A stretch of 64,000 nt of DNA, taken from the NCBI RefSeq assembly GCF_014356525.2, contig NC_052517.1, positions 5,181,493 to 5,245,492 of the forward strand, written 5' to 3'. The position numbers and the translations under genes are program-made. The DNA is from Nilaparvata lugens. Lineage: Eukaryota; Arthropoda; Insecta; Hemiptera; Delphacidae. The notes under the pieces are model-generated. The model made no database searches. It was not told the origin of the DNA and saw only the letters and a program-made list of their open reading frames with translations. Shown in pieces: positions 1 through 11,937 of this stretch (position 1 is its first letter; every line of letters begins with the position of its first letter).

Positions 1-398
1 TTTACAAACTCTGAATTGTTGACAAAACTTCCACCTGGAACGTTGAAGGTGGTTTTTTTTTGTAGCAGTTTTGCTGTTCCGATTTCTGAACTAGGAATTA
101 ATATACTCGGAATATTAATAAAGAAAACATATGGTTTCATTACAGTAGGAGTATGCTGCAATGAGAATCATATGTTTCTTTGTTCTGTAAAAAGCTGTTT
201 ACCGGCTTGATTTCATGCATGGAAAACAGCTGAGATTGATTGACTATGACAATAAATAATTTATTTATGTTCATGCCTATTCAGTTATGAAGGTAATACA
301 TTTTTTGTCAGAAATTAAATGAAAGGATATATTATGACAGTTTATAATGGTATCATAGCCTAAAGCATGGAGTGTCTAAAAAACAAGTTGAATGATAC
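1..398. other. No feature seen
   Basis: AT-rich, no repeat family recognised, no credible ORF. Confidence 0.4.
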
Positions 399-1267
399 TA
401 TAGTGGGGTCCTCGTTATAATGGCAGTATTTGATTAACATTGTGTTGCTATCCTTGTCTATCATTCCACACAGCAGATAGCGCTATCCTTTCCTACCACT
501 GCAACGTTGCGAGGTCGTTTTTGAGCAATGTAGAAATATTATTAACAAAATATTTAATTCCGATTATGAAAATCTATTATCAAATCACTGAAAATATATT
601 CTCTTTACGAATAAAATATAAATGTCGGGGCACCGAGCTTTGCTCGTTATTTTTATTTATTGATAAACAGAACACAATTCTTTAAAATGATCGTGTTTAT
701 ATTTTACAGTTGGCTATACGTCAGCTTATGAATTTCGGGGATGCGATATTTTGATTTTCCACAGACGCACTTCTATTATCCACAGACGACGAAAGTTTCA
801 GCTGTTTTTCCAAGGATAAATTATCCTTTTAATGTCGTTCAGCGAGTTTTCCCAGGGATGAGCCCTAGTGCAATCGAATTTTTATATCAGAAACCTACTA
901 TGTTTCAAATTTCGTAAAATCGTTAGAGCCGTTTTCGAGATCCGTTGGACTTAAATAAATATAAAAAACATAATATTAAAATACAGAAATTGCTCGCTTA
1001 ATATAATAGGATTTATCATTTTCAACAACAATGAACAGTTATATTTCATATGCCGGTACATAAATAACCATAAATAAATATAAAAAAAAACAAATTTATA
1101 AAAATACAGAAATTGCTCGCTTAATATAATAGGATTGATCATTTTCAACAGCAATGAACAATTATATTTCATATACCGGTATCAGCTACACTCTATTGAA
1201 GGCAGAGAGTCGGCAACGCTGCTCTTCCATCTTACTCCACTGCCATTATTACATGGACCTCACTATT
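399..1267. mobile_element. Family A MITE, interrupted by a family B repeat
   Basis: Left end CTATAGTGGGGTCCTCGTTA, right end CATGGACCTCACTATT (inverted). An insertion of about 560 bp at 620-1180 begins CGGGGCACCGAGCTTTGCTC and carries two tandem copies of a roughly 110-bp segment with AATTGCTCGCTTAATATAAT. Confidence 0.75.
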
Positions 1268-1670
1268 GTTCAATTTTGGGTTAAACAATTATTTTTCCGT
1301 GTCTAAAATTCAACAGATTTCAAACAAAAATGTATACAGTTTAAAACTTCGAAGCGAAATTTACAGAGTGCATCCAAAATGTAGTGGGACAAAGACTTGA
1401 CTGTTTTTTCAACGTAGGTTAAAATTTAAGATAGGTTAAAAATTATCATCTCAGAAGACTAGTGTCAGCCTTTTTCTACTAAAATAAGTTTAATTACGAT
1501 CAAATTTAATTGGTGATTAAAAGTTTTGATCAAAATAATAATAAAATTAGTGGTTTATGGAAGAATCAGTGTTTATTGTAATGATATTCACTTTAAACTG
1601 TCAGTATTCCTAATGTATAACAGCAATGCTTCCCATTCAAACAATACTGACAGTTTGAAGTAAATCTCAC

Positions 1671-1888
1671 TATAGTGAGGTCCACGTTATAATGACAGTA
1701 TTTGATCAACTTTGGTTTTGCTATCCTTGTCTATCATTCGACAAAGCCGGTGGTACTATCCTTTTCTAGGTCCACAACGATGCCAATTATGTTTTTACAG
1801 TGTATAAATATAATTAATTAATGCAGACAATCGGCATCGCTATTCTTCTATCTTTATCCACTGTCATTATAACGTGGACCTCACTATA
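1671..1888. mobile_element. Family A MITE, short complete copy
   Basis: 218 bp with terminal inverted repeats TATAGTGAGGTCCACGTTAT and ATAACGTGGACCTCACTATA. No coding capacity. The left flank (1584-1668) contains a small hairpin with AATACTGACAGTTTGAA. Confidence 0.85.
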
Positions 1889-2142
1889 TAGTAGTTGATG
1901 AAAATAAGTCTGAATGGTTCAAATAGTATGTAAATGTAGAATACATATTTATGTAATACACAATAATTTATGTAAAATGTAGAAATGTAGAATTGGTAAA
2001 ATTGAGTTTGAAAATTAGTCGTTAAATGGTAGAATGATTAGTCATTGGTTAAAGAATAACGTCAACTGGTCTGATCGTTAACTGGTTTCTGTAACGTAAT
2101 CAATTCTAATTTTTCAATCTTATTCAACTTTTTCTATTTTTT

Positions 2143-2297
2143 AGGCCCGTTTGCACAGTCAAAGCTTAAACTGAATTTAATCAGCTCGTGGCTTAAACTC
2201 AAAATGAATCTCATGATAACAAACGAGACTTGATACGGATTTAATCCAGTTTGAAATAAAATTTAGTTTAAACTGTCACAGTGCAAACGGCCCTAAG
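2143..2297. mobile_element. Palindromic MITE
   Basis: Ends GGCCCGTTTGCACAGTC and CACAGTGCAAACGGCCC, inner AGCTTAAACTGAATTTAATC pairing with GATTTAATCCAGTTTG-type sequence. About 155 bp. Confidence 0.8.
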
Positions 2298-2329
2298 GTT
2301 TGAATCATGAAATAATAGTTGATTATGAA

Positions 2330-3240
2330 ACAATGGTTAATTATAAGATAAACGTTTTTAAATAACAGGTGACTGGTTTGGATAATATCCACAATTTATT
2401 ACCTGTTTGCATAGTTAATTATGAATTTTTTGAACTGGTTTGCATAACGTAATTACCAACAATTTTCAACGGGTTTATCGTGAAAAATATCGGTTAATTA
2501 TAAAAAAGTTGATTTTCAACTGGTTTAAAGTAACAGTTGACTGGTTTGCTTACGGTATTATCCACAATTTATTAACTACTATTTAACCATTAATTTAAAG
2601 AAATATCGGTTAATTATGAATTTTTTGAACTGGTTTTCATAACGTAAGTACCAACAATTTTCAACGGTTTTATCTTGAAATAACGGTTAATCATAAAATT
2701 TGATTGGTTTGAAATAACAGTTGACTGGTTTGCTTACGGTAATATCCACAATTTATTAACTACTATTCAATCATTTTTATAGAAATACGGGTTATTATGC
2801 ATTTTTTGAACTCGTTTGCATAACGTAATTACCAACAATTTTCAACGGGTTTATCGTGAAATAACGGTTAATTATAGAAAAGTTGATTTTTAACTGGTTT
2901 AAAATAACAATCGACTGGTTTGCATTGCATACGGTAGTATCCACAATCTATTAACTACTATTTAACCATTTTTATAGAAATAACGGTTAATTATGCATTT
3001 TTTTGAACTGGTTTTCATAACGTAAGTACCAACATTTTCAACAGTTTTATCGTGAAATAACGGTTAATTATAAAAGTTGATTTTTGACTGGTTTAAAATA
3101 ACAGCTAACTGGTTTGCATAATATCCACAATTTATTAACTACTATTCAATCATTTTTATAGAAATACCGGTTAATTATGAATCTATTTCAACTGGTTTGC
3201 ATAACGTAACTATCTTTAACTTTCAACTACTCTACTGCCC
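2330..3240. repeat. Satellite of about 190 bp, four to five units
   Basis: The landmark TTAATTATGAATTTTTTGAA recurs at about 2415, 2610, 2792, 2987 and 3171, spacing 182-195 bp. Each unit includes ACTGGTTT, CCAACAATTTTCAACGG and ATCCACAATTTATTAACTAC. Confidence 0.9.
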
Positions 3241-3398
3241 TAGTTTACTAATTATTATTGTAAAATAGTATTTTTTGCTAATATTTGTTAGTAGAATTTG
3301 TGATTATAGCCTAAATTTGCTGTCTATTAACCAGTTTAATTGATAAATTCGTGTTTTGTGATAGTTTTCTAATCTTTGAATATTATAAAATTAACGTT

Positions 3399-3460
3399 TT
3401 CTTCCCCAACCTAATCTTTGAATATTATAAAATTAACTTTTTCTTCCCCAACCTTTTAAA
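3399..3460. repeat. 43-bp tandem duplication
   Basis: CTAATCTTTGAATATTATAA with following bases to TTCCCCAACC is present twice in succession. Confidence 0.8.
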
Positions 3461-3624
3461 AGTAGTGTGTGGTTTCTATACTAGACATAGTAGCCAACTA
3501 ATTCTTTATTGTTTTTTCTTATAATGTTCAATTATTGTTTAATAACAATATTATTCTTTAAAAAATGTAATAGGGATACTGAATATTCAATTGTAGAAAT
3601 TCACTAGTACCTCTTGTTATCTTT

Positions 3625-3870
3625 AATATAATGATGGAAAAAACTGGCTTATACAGGTAGGGGATAGGAAATTCACGAATGACGCATCATCACGTCTCAA
3701 CTACTCAACTCATTAACTTCACATTTTGATTATAGATCCTTAATTTACCGAGGGTGGTTATAGGCTGGTTGGTTAAATTTTTCAAGATTTCAGCAGGTCA
3801 AGTTTTCAGTTTGTCAAGTTTTCAATTAGACCCTTTGGAACATGGGTTACCTGCTTGTATCTTGAAAACA
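3625..3870 (-). mobile_element. Family C repeat
   Basis: Shares GACGCATCATCACGTCTCAA, CCGAGGGTGGTTATAGG and the ACCTGC end with the other family C copies. No ORF. Other copies: 16150-16375, 20752-20975, 30545-30760, 44345-44580 and 44650-44990. Confidence 0.65.
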
Positions 3871-4581
3871 CAGAAAAATATAACAAGGGAACTGGTGATT
3901 TTCTATTCTTGATACTAATTCATTTTCCCAAAATTATTGCATTGAGAATTATCGTATAGATTTCTATCAAATAATTTTTCAAGCATACCTATCCCAATGT
4001 AAATATTTCATTTAAAATTTGATATTTCTCCTTTTTAAAAAATCTTAATTTCCCCTAATAATCGATTATTTCACCCGCGTTTATGTGATATTTGTTTAAA
4101 CAATTACTCTCAATTTCATTGTAAATATTATATATTATTTGTGAACATAATATAAATAAATTATTTATTCCACCTATAGAGAAATACTATATAAATCTAT
4201 GTTTGTTACATACATATTTATGTGTTGTTTGGTTCTAAATATGTATTAGAATTAAGTTAATAATGTGTTAAGTAGGCTTTAACATAGAATAGACTATAAC
4301 AGTCGAACTGTAGAAAATTATAAAATTATTACTTGATCAAAATGCTTTCAGATTTCATTGCTTTAATTCGTGATAACAGAGATGAAATGTGTTTTACTTC
4401 TAAATATCATGTTTTTGTATTCATAATTTCAAACTATTTCTTGTGTAATATTTATTTATGTTTGAATATTTACGGAAACATCATCAATTTTTTGAGTAAA
4501 TTAATAAAAATTGTTTATGATTTTAAATAATTTTGATGATCAACTAAAAGTTTATGTTTTTGAAATTCATAATTATTCTTC

Positions 4582-5044
4582 AGGTAGTCGCACCCTACTC
4601 AATCACACGAGCAGTCGCGTGTTGTATTTTTTACAACATCCAATTTTCCAAGTATTATGTACTCTGTTTACTGTCAAAGCATATTAATTAATTGTATAAT
4701 TACTTTTTCCATCTTCTTGGATTATTTTACGCCTATGAACATTTGGATGATTACCATTTCATAGCCCAATAAGGCACATCAAGCAAAGCCATCAATTCTG
4801 TGTTATTGGTTCGTTTACAGTCGCCGTATACAGTCTTTCCCTATCTCATGCACTGTGGCGACTAAATGGCACCTAAAGACTGAACCATTGCTCGGTTGAT
4901 ACTGCAACTCACTGGAGTGATGGGGAGAAAGTTTTGGAATGCATAGGTGACTCATTCACTGACACCACCCCATTCAATAGTTTTATGCAGCAAAGAAACT
5001 GACACTGTTGTACTTTTTACAACAGCGCGACTGCCGGAAGGTTA
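4582..5044. mobile_element. Candidate TIR element
   Basis: Imperfect inverted ends GGTAGTCGC and GCGACTGCC. Just inside them GCAGTCGCGTGTTGTA pairs with GTTGTACTTTTTACAACAGC. It is bracketed by TTTTGATGATCAACTAAAA at about 4531 and 5121. No ORF. Confidence 0.5.
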
Positions 5045-5138
5045 TACTTATATAAATATAAGTTGTATATTAACGAATTCATCATCATTTTTTTTAAAAG
5101 TAAACTGGTAAAGATTAGAATATTTTGATGATCAACTA

Positions 5139-5298
5139 AAAATCATATTTCTCCATGGTAGCTCACTATAATCCAGCTCCCAGTAGTTCCTTAATAATCT
5201 AGTAAAATTCACTTCTAGCCTACTCATTTTTAATAATTCACTCAAGTATTGAGTTTTTGTAATTTTCGAAATAATTTGAATTTATTAGCGATCTACTA
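5139..5298. repeat. Left 160-bp direct repeat around family F copy
   Basis: Starts AATCATATTTCTCCATGG, ends TTATTAGCGATCTACTA. It differs from the right copy (5832-5991) at about three positions. Confidence 0.9.
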
Positions 5299-5831
5299 TA
5301 GTTATTTGTGCAACTAGTGCGCAAAGTGTCAGTTTGCTGCACCGAAAGAAACGTTTACGCCCGAGCCGTAGGCGAGGGCGGAATGGTTTCTTAAGTGCAG
5401 CAGAGGAACTTTGCGCACGTATTTCACATTAAGTTTTTCCTACAGTTACCATTGAATATGAAAAGTGGGTAATTATGGGTAAAATTGCCTGAAATCCATC
5501 AAATGTTTTTCTGTGTAATTTTATTATTGATAAAAATCTTAATCCTAAAATCCTAAAGTCCTCGTTGTCCTTGGTTATAATATATAATGAATAATAATTA
5601 GCGCGTTGTGCTTGGTTGCACCTCTGCTCACTATAGCAGCCACAGCAGTCACTGTTACCAACTTCATTTTGATTTTGCTGCACTGTTGCTCCATATAACC
5701 TACTAAGTATTTTGCGTTGCCATGTTGCAAATCTGGAGTGCAGAAAATTTTTTCCCGCACTAGAGCGGAAAAGTGATTCTTTGCGTTCTGTAATCAGTGC
5801 AGCAATGGCCACTTTTCAACGTAACTGTAGG
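5299..5831 (-). mobile_element. Family F element, flanked by 160-bp direct repeats
   Basis: About 533 bp. Read on the minus strand it runs from CCTACAGTTACG to CACAAATAACTA. Two inverted pairs lie one after the other: CCTACAGTTAC...GTAACTGTAGG around the first 400 bp, then GTGCGCAAAG...CTTTGCGCAC around the last 100 bp. Confidence 0.75.
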
Positions 5832-5991
5832 AAAATCATATTTCTCCACGGTAGCTCACTATAATCCAGCTCCCAGTAGTTTCTTAGTAATCTAGTAAAA
5901 TTCACTTCTAGCCTACTCATTTTTAATAATTCACTCAAGTATTGAGTTTTTGTAATTTTCGAAATAATTTGAATTTATTAGCGATCTACTA
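5832..5991. repeat. Right 160-bp direct repeat around family F copy
   Basis: Starts AATCATATTTCTCCACGG and ends TTATTAGCGATCTACTA, abutting the end of the family F copy exactly. Confidence 0.9.
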
Positions 5992-6780
5992 AAATTTAAT
6001 CTGAACAATAATATTTGTTAACTTTTTAGTGGGTACCGTAATCTTTTTTTAAAGGGTTTTTCAATTTTCAGATAATTAGTATTTGTGTATGAATTTTGGT
6101 AGAAATTTGTGTGCTTCTTAATAGTCAGTATTGAAAAATTTTTAGTCTTCCTATCATATTTAATATTTATGATAATAGTGGTAGGGTGAATTTGGAGAAA
6201 ATTTAGGTAGTAAAATCCGACTTGATCGTTAAAAATCAGAGTAGGGTTGTCCATTACATTAATACATAATTGATAAATATTATCAATCTAAATATTAAAT
6301 ATTATATTGTCTTGAATTCTTAGTTATTTTTTTCACAATAATTGTCAACAACATTTATGTTGTCATATTTCTGTATTGCAGTATCATGTCTGTCCATTAA
6401 TTATCGTCCATATAAAGTCCATAAAACAAAATATGTGATCAAAACCATTGGAAAATATATAATATATGTATACATTATATTTACTTATAAATTTAATATT
6501 CTGTTAGTATTCATTCATACATTGTTGTATTCAGTAACATAGATTACATCCACCCATTACAAAGTAATGATAGTTTTGATCAAATTTGTGTCCAAAAATT
6601 TGTCATTTAGGAAATTTTTATAACAGTTGTTTGTACTGTAATAAAACTGTAGCAACTTGTTTGAATTAAATGTCTCTTTCCATTAAAGAAATTCTGATAT
6701 TTGTATTTTGTTTATTTTAAATATTAAGATATGACGCAGTTTTAGGCGAACGCCTGTCATTTTTATCTGGATTGTATCTT
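5992..6780. other. No feature seen
   Basis: AT-rich sequence without recognised repeats or credible exons. Confidence 0.4.
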
Positions 6781-6786
6781 TAGTCT

Positions 6787-7082
6787 ACCAGTAGCTCTGT
6801 GAACAGTAGACCTCACGCAGTATTCTCATCCACAAGTAACTGATTGAAACTATAGACCTTATGGAAATACAGCAATAGACTGACTTCTCCACACATCTGT
6901 GTAATCACTTGTCAGCTGATTTATGATGAATAATTCTATAGTCTGATTGATTTTTACTCTAATATTGGCGTATGAAGGAGGCTCCTTTTTCCTTTTATAT
7001 TATCCTTGAAATGCAAAATTTCCAAAAACCTTGTATATACGTCGATGCGCAATTAAAAAAGAAGCATACCTGTCAAATTACA
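6787..7082 (+). mobile_element. Family D repeat, 3'-truncated
   Basis: Starts AGTAGCTCTGTGAACAGTAG and contains GGCGTATGAAGGAGGCTCCT. It is joined abruptly to family E at about 7083. Confidence 0.7.
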
Positions 7083-7680
7083 CGCACATCTCAAGTCTAC
7101 TATTCCAATATCTGAGCTAGCTGGTGACAGGACAATAACGCTGGGAACACACGACGTCTGCTATCTCTTCATAGTGATAGTGATTCAATAGAATCAACAG
7201 TTGCCAACAGTTTGCAATTGAATAATCACATTTTTTTCAATTTCAAGCTTATTTTGAATTTTAGGTGGAAATGTTACTGAACATCAATTGTAGAGATTTT
7301 CATGCTCAATCTTTTCCACTTGATTTTTTTTGTTTAAATTGTATCTGAAGCCTGATAATTGGGAATCTAAAATCCAACTTTGCATAGTTGGGGCGGAGCT
7401 CCTGAAATTTTTACAGATATGGGACTCATGGCAGTTGATAGAGCTTATCAATGACTATTCGAGGTATGAATTTGATCAAAATCGTTGTAACCGTTTTCGA
7501 GAAAATCGCGAAAAACCCTGTTTTTGACAACATTTTAGCCGCCATCTTGAATTGCATTTGATCGAAATTGTTCGTGTCGGATACTTATAGTGTAAGGACC
7601 TTAAGTTCCAAATTTCATGTAATTTGTCATACCGGTCTCGAGAACAATGGTTTTCTAGCAACGCTCAAGGCCGTTTAATG
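7083..7680 (+). mobile_element. Family E repeat, partial
   Basis: Contains GGTGACAGGACAATAACGCT, GGGGCGGAGCTCCTGAAATT and TTCGAGAAAATCGCGAAAAA. The TG-rich end is missing. Confidence 0.75.
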
Positions 7681-9138
7681 TTTCAAATTTTGAACATCAT
7701 TTTTTGTTTCAAAAAATCTTGTTAATATTACAGTACCTTATAAATCTTTTACTTTTTTTGAATGACAACTCATTCCTTGTAGGCTATTTAACTTGTTTAA
7801 GTAAGGTGACTCTCATTTACATATCAATGATTTCAATCTTGTTTAATGAAATTTTAACCCTAGTTGGTTCCAAACTGTTTTGAGTTGAAATTGTCATCTA
7901 AGATGAAATTAGCATTCTATTACATGGAAATTGGGCTGGCCTCTAAAGACCCCTATCTAAGATCAAACAAATTTGTGCTAACAAAAACCTATTTATAATA
8001 CAACTCAGTTTGTGCAAACTTCACTTTCGTAAATAGATTATCTAATATTTATATCGGAACAGTTTCGCATCTGTTGTAGCCTACGTATTATCGATATTAC
8101 TTCCGTAATTTTTCAGAAGTAAGACACAGTTTCGACATGTTACAAAGGGAGATTTAACAGTTTTGGACTTTGGTAAAAATAATCTCTTTCAACTTGACAC
8201 AGTTTTGAGCCAAGCGATAACATTCCATTAAATAAAATTTAAACATTGTTTTGTGTCAACAATTAAAATGTTGATAATGTTATATATTTATGACTCAAAT
8301 CAATTCAAGTGGATAGCATAACCTATAATTTTTATTCATTCATAACTCTACCTTTATTGTATTATCAATCATCCCATCATCATCACCTAAAATACTTCTA
8401 GAAATTCGTCTTTGTAAAATCATAAATAAAAATATACATTTTAATCATATCTTTCTCTCTAATCCATTGCTCAGTTGATGTAATTAATTAATCATGTTGA
8501 AGCTTTACATTGGGAATCACCAGTAATTATTATCGGCTTATCAATATCGTCTCCTCTTTATCATACTCCTTCCCATCTTCCAATTTCTATTCTCTTTGTC
8601 CAACCTTCTCTTAATTCTCCCCTCCTCTTCTTCCTCCCGTCTCCTTCTTTATCTTCTTCTTTTCCCTCTACTCCTTCAATCGTTCTTCCTTTGTCCTCTT
8701 TCCCCCATCCACCTCCTAATTTTTACATTTGTTCTGTATCATACCAACATTGGTGTATACGGCTCCGAAACATTGACGTCACCTCTAATTGCTCCCTTTG
8801 TGAAAAAGTACCAACTTGAAACTGATCTACCAACCCTTGAAACTCTTCTTGCTCTCTTTTCTCAACTTCCACATTTCTTGATTAGTTTCTCTTTTTTGGT
8901 CCCATTTTTCCAACACTTCTGACACCATGAAGAAATGCTTCAATACTTAGAGCCATAAATATAAAACTGAACTTCAATTGTCTTGGATACAACACATATT
9001 TAGCATGTGTCAAACTGAATTAACAGCTGTCACTACAACTTCTATGGTTGTGATTTCATTCCAATTACTATGTACTAACACTGTTCTACGGATGCGAAAC
9101 ATGGACTCCCCCCACTAATTGTGTCGTTGTTTTTGCAG
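7680..9138. other. Sequence upstream of the first visible NAC-alpha exon
   Basis: AT-rich, with a C/T-rich patch at 8560-8720. I looked for a short exon starting with an MPELTE-like peptide and a donor and did not find one. Confidence 0.4.
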
Positions 9139-9365
9139 CAGCAAGGCGGCAGCAGAGAAGGACAAGCAGGCGGCAGCGACGTCAAAGGTGGCGGCCGAGG
9201 ATGCGGGGTCTGGGTCGGACACAGATTCTGATGGCTCCATTCCCGACCTGGAGGAGTCAGCGGCCGGCGGTCATCCCATCGACATGGTCAGCAAGGCTAA
9301 GCAGTCGCGCGGCGAAAAGAAGGCGCGCAAAATCATGTCCAAGCTTGGGCTCAAACCTATCCAAG
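9139..9365 (+). CDS. Nacalpha: NAC-alpha, coding exon with N-terminal acidic region and start of NAC domain
   Basis: Exon of the nascent polypeptide-associated complex alpha subunit, a ribosome-bound chaperone that pairs with the beta subunit (BTF3) and shields emerging chains from mistargeting. The exon encodes about 75 residues: an Ala/Lys-rich stretch, an acidic Ser/Asp segment with SIPDLEES, then the basic ribosome-contact region with [20 protein letters not shown]. That last run is almost invariant in animal NAC-alpha. The acceptor lies in a T-rich tract ending TTTTGCAGCAG, a tandem NAGNAG site, so the exon may begin at 9139 or 9142. The donor is GTACAA at 9366. The exon ends one base into a Gly codon that the next exon completes. 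The initiator Met is not here. Animal homologues have about 10 more residues upstream, so a short first coding exon must lie 5'; I could not identify it. Confidence 0.95.
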
Positions 9366-9371
9366 GTACAA

Positions 9372-9825
9372 TGATTTGATAATCCTTTCGATACAATATC
9401 AAAAATATCGATACTGCTTCGATACTCTTTTCGATACAGTATCAAAAATATCGATACTGATTCGATACTTCTTTCGATACAGTATCAAAAATATTGATAC
9501 TGATTCGATACTCCTTTCGATACAGTATCAAAGATATCAATACTGTTTCGATACTTCTTTTGATGCAGTATCAAAAATGTTGATACTGATTTGATACTCC
9601 TTTCGATACAGTATCAAAAGTATCGATACTGATTTGATACTCCTTTCGATACAGTATCAAATATATCGATACTGATTCGATACTCCTTTCAATACTGTAT
9701 AAAATATCGATACTGATTCGATACTCCTTTCGATACAGTATCAAAAATATCTATACTGATTTGATACTCCTTTTGATACAGTATCAAAAATATCGATACT
9801 GCTTCGATACTCCATCAAATGTATT
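9372..9825. repeat. 43-bp tandem array rich in CGATA and TATCGATA
   Basis: About ten degenerate units of roughly 43 bp starting seven bases inside the NAC-alpha intron. A typical unit reads CGATACTGATTCGATACTCC followed by TTTCGATACAGTATCAAAAA. Six exact TATCGATA octamers occur, the first at 9406-9413, and each unit carries about three CGATA. The unit is itself partly palindromic. Confidence 0.9.
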
Positions 9826-10107
9826 ATTGATACCAACCTACAAGTATAGTACGTGTCCCGTAGCTTTGCCTCGGTGACTTTGAAACGGCATATAGGCAAG
9901 GTATGGTTGGCGGGATGATATTTATTTATTTATACATTAATAGATACAATCATTCTTAACTATGAATGATTGGGAAAGGAACAACAGGCTTAAAGCCCAA
10001 AACTGTTCCTTTCCCAAATTTAGATAGAAATTGTCCAAAAATAGGTTATGTTTACACTACACGTTTTATATTCACGGCCTTGCAAGAACATCAGGCTTCA
10101 GAGACCC

Positions 10108-10474
10108 TATAGTGAGGTCCACGTTATAATGGCAGTGAAGAAAGATGAGAGAACAAAGTTGCCAATCATCTGTCTTGTCAATGCCTTCTGTAGACGGTAG
10201 CTGATACATGTTTATTGATGTTATATTAATTGTTCATTCTCGTTTAAAATAGGTAATCAATTATATTTTATCAAGCAATAATTACATTTTCCAATGGTTT
10301 CATAATCAAGATATAATATTTTTGTTAACTAATTGTTAACTACATTGTTAAAAGACGATCTAGCAAAAGAGAAAAGCGAGAAAGAGATAGCCTTATCCGC
10401 TTTGTTGAATGATGGAAAGGATAGCAATATCATTGCTAATCAAACACTGCCATTATAACGTGGACCTCACTATA
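10108..10474. mobile_element. Family A MITE in the NAC-alpha intron
   Basis: Full-length copy of 367 bp with TIRs TATAGTGAGGTCCACGTTAT and its complement. Confidence 0.85.
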
Positions 10475-11035
10475 GATGGAGGAAGCTCCCTACACACAGA
10501 GATTCTTCATGAATGAGAGAGTTGCAACGTATCACCAACAATGGAGAGAGCATGTTGAACGAATGTCAGCTGATAGCCTGTGTTGTGCTAGAAGGACCCA
10601 ACTCTAAAAAGCTCCTTGTGTATCTTTTCGGATGCAACACGTTGCTTTTGAGAAGATACAAAAGAGCTGCTGTTGCTTATAGAGAGATACGTTTTCAAAA
10701 ATGTTGGATGTTTTTGAACGAGTAGTATTGTAGTCTAGTGGCCCTCCACCGATAGGCAAAGCTACAGCACCCGCGGACTGGATAGATAATATATTAAAAA
10801 TTAATGCTCCTTGTGTTTCTTTTAGGATGCAACACGTTGCTTCTGAGAAGATACAAAAGAGCAGCTGTTGCTTATGGAAAGATACATTAAAGTTCATTGT
10901 GTATCTTTTCGGATACAACACGTTGCTTTTGAGAAGATACGAAAGAGCATCTGTTTAAATTCTAACAAATTTTTAGCTTTATTTTACATTGTATAATTAG
11001 TGTGTTATGAAAGCAATCATGAGGTCTCCCTGGTG

Positions 11036-11255
11036 CTCATAAGCTGCGTACAGATGTACGCGCCTCCAACCCGCTCCGCCCTCGTTCCGCCATCGCTCCG
11101 CCCCCGATCTGCAGTCGCACCGATCATGAACGTTATGTGAGATGTTAGCTCTTCTCGCGTTCCACTCTTGCTCCCCGGTCGATCATCAATTGCTCTGCTC
11201 GAGTGACGTTTGGTTGCGGAGCAGAGCGAAAGTCTGTACGCACATTTATATACAA
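11036..11255 (-). mobile_element. Family I element (reverse)
   Basis: GC-rich repeat with CGTTCATGATCGGTGCGACT-type core on the minus strand, ends resembling GTGCGTACAGACT and GTACGCAGCT. Non-coding. Confidence 0.7.
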
Positions 11256-11274
11256 TACTGTACCTTTTCAATAA

Positions 11275-11910
11275 TCTATATATATAAAAGCGAAATGGCA
11301 CTCACTCACTGACTGACTCACTCACTCACTCACTCACTCACTCGCATAACTAAAAATCTACCGGACCAAAAACGTTCAAATTTGGTAGGTATGTTCAGTT
11401 GGCCCTTTAGAGGCGCACTAAGAAATCTTTTGGCAATATTTTAACTCTAAGGGTTGTTTTTAAGGGTTTAAAGTTCGTCTTTTAGCATGTATATTCTTCT
11501 TCTCCCAATCTCTTGATTATAATTGAAATTTCCATATCATATGTTACTATAGAACTATAATCTAGATAGAGTACCTCTTCGAAATAGTTGTTAACTGGCA
11601 ACTAAATTAATAATTTTGTCTGGTTGGCATTAAGTTGAGTTGACTTTGTTAGGTTGGCACCAAGTTGAAGATTTAAATGCATTTATCGCGGAAAAATTGA
11701 TTGGGCACTGCCACTTCAATCCTGGGAATATTATATTACTAGCCGTCAGGCTCGCTTCGCTCGCCATATCCGTTTAGCCAGACGTTTAGTCTGGTCCCCC
11801 GACTGGATTGTTCTAACATATGATAAAAATGCTCAAATGAAAAATGCAGGCGAGCGAAGCGAAAAATGTGGCTAGACGGATATGGCGAGCGATGCGAGCC
11901 TGACGGCTAG
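11275..11910 (+). mobile_element. Helitron-like non-autonomous element, copy H1
   Basis: Starts TCTATATATATAAAAGCGAA, then (ACTC)n, and ends GAGCCTGACGGCTAG. It sits between A and T, the target preference of Helitrons. The last 200 bp form an inverted pair (CCGTCAGGCTCGC ... GCGAGCCTGACGG). Confidence 0.75.
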
Positions 11911-11937
11911 TGATAATATATTTGTATTATTATTGTT

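Noticed and set aside
2330..3240. CRISPR array
   Set aside because: Eukaryotic context, 190-bp period, and no conserved short repeat with unique spacers.
8596..8922. 108-residue ORF before NAC-alpha as its first exon
   Set aside because: It derives from a C/T-rich patch, does not resemble the NAC-alpha N-terminus, and is too long for the roughly ten missing residues.
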